Assembly (NCBI RefSeq): GCF_010389155.1
Contig: NC_057764.1
Span: 9,858,001-9,922,000 of the forward strand
DNA: 64,000 nucleotides
Direction of reading: 5' to 3'
Origin: Erigeron canadensis
Lineage: Eukaryota; Streptophyta; Magnoliopsida; Asterales; Asteraceae
The notes beneath the pieces were generated by a model. The model was not told the DNA's origin, made no database searches, and saw only the letters and a list, made by a program, of their open reading frames with translations. Below, piece by piece: positions 60,438 to 64,000 of this stretch; position 1 is the first letter of the stretch, and the number at the start of each line of letters is the position of its first letter. A program made the translations under genes and the position numbers.

Positions 60438-61585
60438 ATAAGCTTCAAAGGATAGGTGCATTGGACGATCTTGATGCTGAAGAAGATCTAGAAAGTATCG
60501 ATGATGAAGATTTGGAAGAAGGAGAGTTCATTACTTCGGAAACTAACAGGAGAAGGTTGCTTGAGACACCTTATGACTTTGATCGTGTCTTTAATGAAGA
60601 TGAAGTCATTCAAGTTGAACCAATAGCTGAAGTAGAACATCTCAATCTCAATCCAATCAGAGATAGTCCAGATGAACCTAAGAATGCTACAAGGTTGAGA
60701 TTTGCTGTATATGCAAACATAGTTGATGAAGGACATGATAATATTTTTGATCTATACTGGAATAAAGATGCTACACGAGAGGTTGATCTTGGAAGATTTA
60801 ATATACCTCCGGTGCAGCAAGATCATGAGTTTATTGTTAATAGACTAGTTCCAGGTTATAGAGGACATACTGGTTTGATGATACGTGATACGTATAAACC
60901 ATCAATATTTCGGGAATATGTCTTAGACAAGGATGCACCCAAATACTTCTCAGTGATACAAAGTTGGTTCTATGATCACAGAATCAAATTGTTTATTATC
61001 AAGAAAAAGGAGGGATGCCAGTACATGTCGACGAGTCAAAGACACTTCCACTCTCACAGTGATTCAGACATGATAGATTTGGGAAGATGCTGGTTCGTTA
61101 ATCTTCAGAGCAATGGACTTGCAGATTTCTACTGGAATAGATTCAGAGATGAAAGAATTAAGTATTTCAGTGATAGAGGTCTGAAGCCAGAAGAAAGGTT
61201 GATAAAGCCAACACCGTTGAAGAAGATTAAGAATCCAGATGGCACATTTCGTTTTGTCCAGAAAATGATTAAATGTGTTAAAAAGGTTCCCGCTATCAGA
61301 TGGGATCAAGATATGCTGACAGAGATGACATTTTGGCAGATAGATATCAAGTCAGGCGAAGCACAAATGTTTATTGATGATTCAAAGAAACAGATGTTGC
61401 TACGCATGTATGATCCAATGCAGGTTGTCAACTTGTCAAGAGGTGATCAAAGAAGACTTTTGGATACACCTTGCTCAGCTGTGGATTTTTGGAGAGTAGA
61501 GGAAAGACGCTATCGCAACATTCTCGCACATTGTTTGCAAGAGAGAATTCATGCGAATAGCACCAGGCTTTTATTTAACGGATAG
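60438..61585 (+). CDS. ORF3 of element F, conserved last exon, 382 codons including stop
   Basis: It is open from the ttgcag acceptor to TAG (61583-61585), beginning (D)KLQRIGALDDLDAEEDL. There is no early ATG, so it is most likely the last exon of a spliced ORF2-ORF3 message, or uses an unknown start. It is uninterrupted, like the copy in element C, and about 90% identical by hand count. Features: acidic start (ESIDDEDLEEGEF), FDLYWNKDATREVDLGRF, GYRGHTGLMIRDTYKPSIF, KYFSVIQSWFYDHRIKLFII, WFVNLQSNGLADFYWNRFRD, IRWDQDMLTEMTFWQ, VNLSRGDQRRLLD, ERRYRNILAHCLQERIH. It ends 60 bp before the 3' LTR. Basic and aromatic residues are frequent in the central region. I do not recognise the family. Confidence 0.72.
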
Positions 61586-61634
61586 CTTTGAAGTTCAAGT
61601 TCGAAGACTTTAAAGAGATCTAGTTGCAATCGTC

Positions 61635-61645
61635 AAAGGGGAGTC
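61635..61645 (+). promoter_or_regulatory. polypurine tract of element F
   Basis: aaaggggagtc directly precedes TGTAGATGCAG of the 3' LTR. Confidence 0.82.
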
Positions 61646-62329
61646 TGTAGATGCAGATTCGTTGTGACAATCGCAACATAGATTTGATTATCGTTTATGT
61701 TTTTAGGAACTTGTGTGTAATCATTTAAATAAGAACTTATGTTGATATTTAATGATTACGTTTGAACTTTGATATTATATCTGTTTATGTTTTGTATTGT
61801 GTTTGTGTGTTATATATTGTTTGCAGGTACAAGAACATAGAATCGAGGTTTATAAGTGTCGTAGAACACTTAAACGATGATTGGATGTTATGTACGAGCC
61901 AAGCAAAGTTAAACAAAGAGTCAAAAGCACGTCCCTCGTGCTCACGTCATCAGCGTGAAGGATTACCCTCGTGCTGATGTCAGCACGAGGTGAATTGAGT
62001 AATTGTTAATTCGGGCCTAATTACGCGATTAAGGCCGAAGCCCACACAACCCAATACTTAATTAGTATAAATACAAGACCTAATCTACGAAATTAGGTTA
62101 ATAATTGACGAATTCTTGAGAGTTATTCACGAATTTACGATTTAAGGTTATTTGTTCCTTCGTGTGATCTTCTACACGAAGCACAAGCCTTGTGCATCTC
62201 CTTGGGTTAATTAATTACTTATTAATTAACAAAAGGCAATAGCAATCTAGTTATCTCAAGAGGATTCCGCACTCTTGACATAACGAATCACATCTTATTA
62301 CGATCCACGCAACGATAGGGCACATATCA
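61646..62329 (+). repeat. 3' LTR of element F (684 bp)
   Basis: Same length as the 5' LTR. It ends CACATATCA, followed by TSD acaag. TATA box tataaata at 62066-62073; U3 palindrome at 61967-61990 (core tgatgtca). Confidence 0.94.
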
Positions 62330-62334
62330 ACAAG

Positions 62335-63300
62335 CATACTTCTGGCAGCTTCTATCAGCGTTTTATTCTTTCTTTCTACAACTCCATTCTGCTCTGCAGT
62401 GCGTGCTGATGAGAAGCTCTAAGAGATGTCAATGTCAGTACAGAGTTTCTCTAGAGTTGCATTCTGAAATTCTGTTCCATTATCACTTCTTAACTGACAC
62501 ACTTTTCGCTTATATTTGAGTTGAATTTGCTTGATAAGAGCGATGACTTCAGCAGCAGTTTAATTATTTGATTTAAGAAATATTACCAAACAATATCTGG
62601 AGTATTCATCAACAACTACCAGGGTATATTTTTTACCAGCACGAGTCTGAACATTCACTTGACCAAAAAGGTCCGTAGGAAGCATATGAAAGTGGGTCAG
62701 ATATGCTAAAATTCTGCTTTATCTTGAAACTGGTGCGTTTCTGCTTACCCATCTCACATCCTGGACATGGCCTTTCCTTTTTGAAAGAAACTGAAGGTAT
62801 CCCATCTGCAAGTTGTTTTCTGGACAACTTATTAATATTTTTGAAGTTTAAATGGGATAACCTTTTATGCCATAACAAGTTTGTGTCTTCATCAGCCTTG
62901 GTATAGAAACACTGCTCTGAAGGAGAGCTTTCCATATCCATCACATACACATTCCCTTTTCTGGGGGCAATCAATACTACCTTCCAATCCTTATTAAATA
63001 CAATGCCCTGGGAGATGTTAAACAAAACCTGGTAACCATCATCACACAGTTGGCTCACACTTATTAGGTTATATTTCAAACCATTAACATAAGCCACCCG
63101 TCTGAATTTGACTTGACCATTATTCAGGACACCATATCCCTCAGTCTTTCCAGAACCATCATTTCCAAAAGTAATAGAGGGTCCGTCTGAAGCCATGAAC
63201 TCCTCCAGCAGGGTCTTACATCCAGTCATAGTCCTGCCAGCATCGCTGTCAAGATACCAAATATATTTCTTTCGATCGCCCTGCACATCCACCAGATTGA
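62335..63300 (-). pseudogene. protease and integrase core of pol, element E
   Basis: Protease reads WYLDSDAGRTMTG, again without the usual DSG glycine, as in element B (DSAAG). GNDGSGKTEGYGVLNNGQVKFR, NLISVSQLCDDGYQVLF, pre-integrase HKRLSHLNF and CPGCEMGKQK follow. A frame change near 62690 precedes the integrase core: TDLFGQV (Asp kept), RSDNGTEFQN (second Asp intact, unlike B) and VVERKNK (Glu). In-frame stops lie near 62562 and 62420. The sequence is interrupted by element F right after the core (AARSMLV). Confidence 0.9.
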
Positions 63301-64000
63301 TTAGTTAGTTTTGAGAACCCATCGACTGATGGGTTCTCTGGATCCTGCCAAATGGATCCCTGAGGGTATCTGGTTGCGTTCACTTTCTTTGACAGTAGTC
63401 TTAGTTGAAAAGACCACTGGGTTTGACAGTTTTGAAACCTTTTTCTTTTTCTCAACAGGAGTAACAGTTTTAAATTTCTTGGAAAAAGGTTTTGCATTTT
63501 GTTTTGGGCCAGATGAAGTACCCTCAAAATTGTTTAATCTTGCATTACAACTTTGAACTTAACGAGCCAATAGTTGAAACTGGCTTTCCAATCGTAACAA
63601 AATGGTTTCTTCAGATGATACCTGAGCCTTTCCAGATGACTGGACTTTTGGCTTAGGCGGAACAACATTTTTCTCCTTTTGAACCCGGGGTTCCTTAGAA
63701 GATGATTGAGGCAAAGGTTTATTCTGCTTGACCTTTTTGACTGGAGCATTCATTTGGTGTGCTCCAGTCTTGACCTCAGGCAATTGAATAGGAGGAATAT
63801 TACAACTTTTGGGTGTTGTTGGTTCATCATATATAGTGCTTGGTTTTAAAACTTCTGGTAGTCGGTCAACAACAGGTATTAATGCTGCAGCAGTCACATC
63901 ACCCCCCAGATATACTCATTTTTGGGAGGGATACTGGTTTCTTGCAACATCATACGGTTTTCTGGTCTCAAGCCATGACTGAATGATATGTTTTTCTTTA
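63249..64000 (-). pseudogene. gag C-terminal part of element E (cut by window end)
   Basis: Homologous to B's gag end: SSTIYDEPTTPK-type linker, Lys/Pro-rich region (KVKQNKPLPQSSSKEPR), LLRLESQFQLLAR, a stop (CAA to TAA) near 63558, a frame change, then DPENPSVDGFSKLTN. The frame stays open to 63249 and overlaps the pol frame by 44 nt. The zinc knuckle and N-terminus lie beyond the window. Confidence 0.85.

Larger units (their letters stand above)
47151..62329 (+). mobile_element. element F: Sirevirus-like Ty1/copia retrotransposon with ORF2 and ORF3 (15.2 kb)
   Basis: TSDs acaag (47146-47150, 62330-62334) and two 684-bp LTRs bracket the element. By hand count the LTRs differ at roughly 20 positions. 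Same family as C, but in the opposite orientation to its host element E. Order: LTR, Met PBS, leader, gag, pol, a long spacer, an ORF2 leader with a 563-bp intron, ORF2, an AT-rich segment, ORF3, polypurine tract, LTR. It retains both the RT N-terminus and the ORF2 3' part that C has lost, so it is the more complete structural copy, although gag and pol carry stops and frameshifts. Confidence 0.95.
38999..64000 (-). mobile_element. element E: Sirevirus-like Ty1/copia element, split by F and cut by the window end
   Basis: It is the same group as element B: the 3' LTR (38999-39955) shares B's LTR ends (gaagtccctcac.. / ..cctaaca), and gag, pol and ORF2 are homologous. It is on the minus strand. 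F is inserted in the integrase region (TSD acaag, 47146-47150 and 62330-62334). Right of F, pol and gag continue to the window end, so the 5' LTR is missing. E sits in the internal region of element D; its left TSD would be aggtc (38994-38998), with the partner off-window. Confidence 0.88.

Overview
The window is plant nuclear DNA from a gene-poor, AT-rich heterochromatic-type region. I found no host gene, tRNA, rRNA or CRISPR. Almost everything belongs to LTR retrotransposons inserted into one another, dated relative to each other by exact 5-bp target-site duplications (TSDs), TG..CA-type LTR ends, primer-binding sites (PBS) and polypurine tracts (PPT). The host is very likely a eudicot. The Ty1/copia polyproteins and their long extra ORFs resemble elements common in Asteraceae, but I cannot fix the species from sequence alone.

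Layout. 1-1451: the 3' end and 3' LTR of a copia-like element X that starts off-window. 1452-5428: non-coding, with short repeats, an inverted LTR relative of element A, a minus-strand promoter-like LTR piece, a four-unit hairpin array and probably the left part of an Athila/Tat-type LTR (D). 5429-37636: element A, a Ty3/gypsy derivative with 2.65-kb LTRs and only a decayed gag. Its 3' LTR is split by element B (12005-37261, minus strand), and B's gag is split by element C (23528-36175, minus strand). 37642-38998: the rest of D's LTR, a tRNA-Asp-type PBS and a short stub. 38999 to the window end: element E (minus strand, same group as B), whose integrase region is split by element F (47151-62329, plus strand, same family as C).

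B/E and C/F are two Sirevirus-like copia families. Both have an initiator-Met PBS, a very large gag with zinc knuckle and coiled-coil regions, protease-integrase-RT-RNase H, and, unusually, extra coding sequence between pol and the 3' LTR in the same sense (the env-like position). In both families this downstream gene (ORF2) has a TATA-like element of its own a short way upstream. In C/F a 563-bp GT-AG intron sits just upstream of the ORF2 start codon in F and is exactly absent from C. A further downstream exon of about 382 codons (ORF3) is open in both C and F, although gag and pol are broken in both. This apparently spliced, internally promoted third gene is the most interesting content of the window.

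All gag and pol genes are damaged by nonsense codons (many are C-to-T or G-to-A changes), small indels and deletions, so no element here looks autonomous. All statements rest on reading the sequence by eye. Similarity searches, LTR alignment and RNA data were not available.
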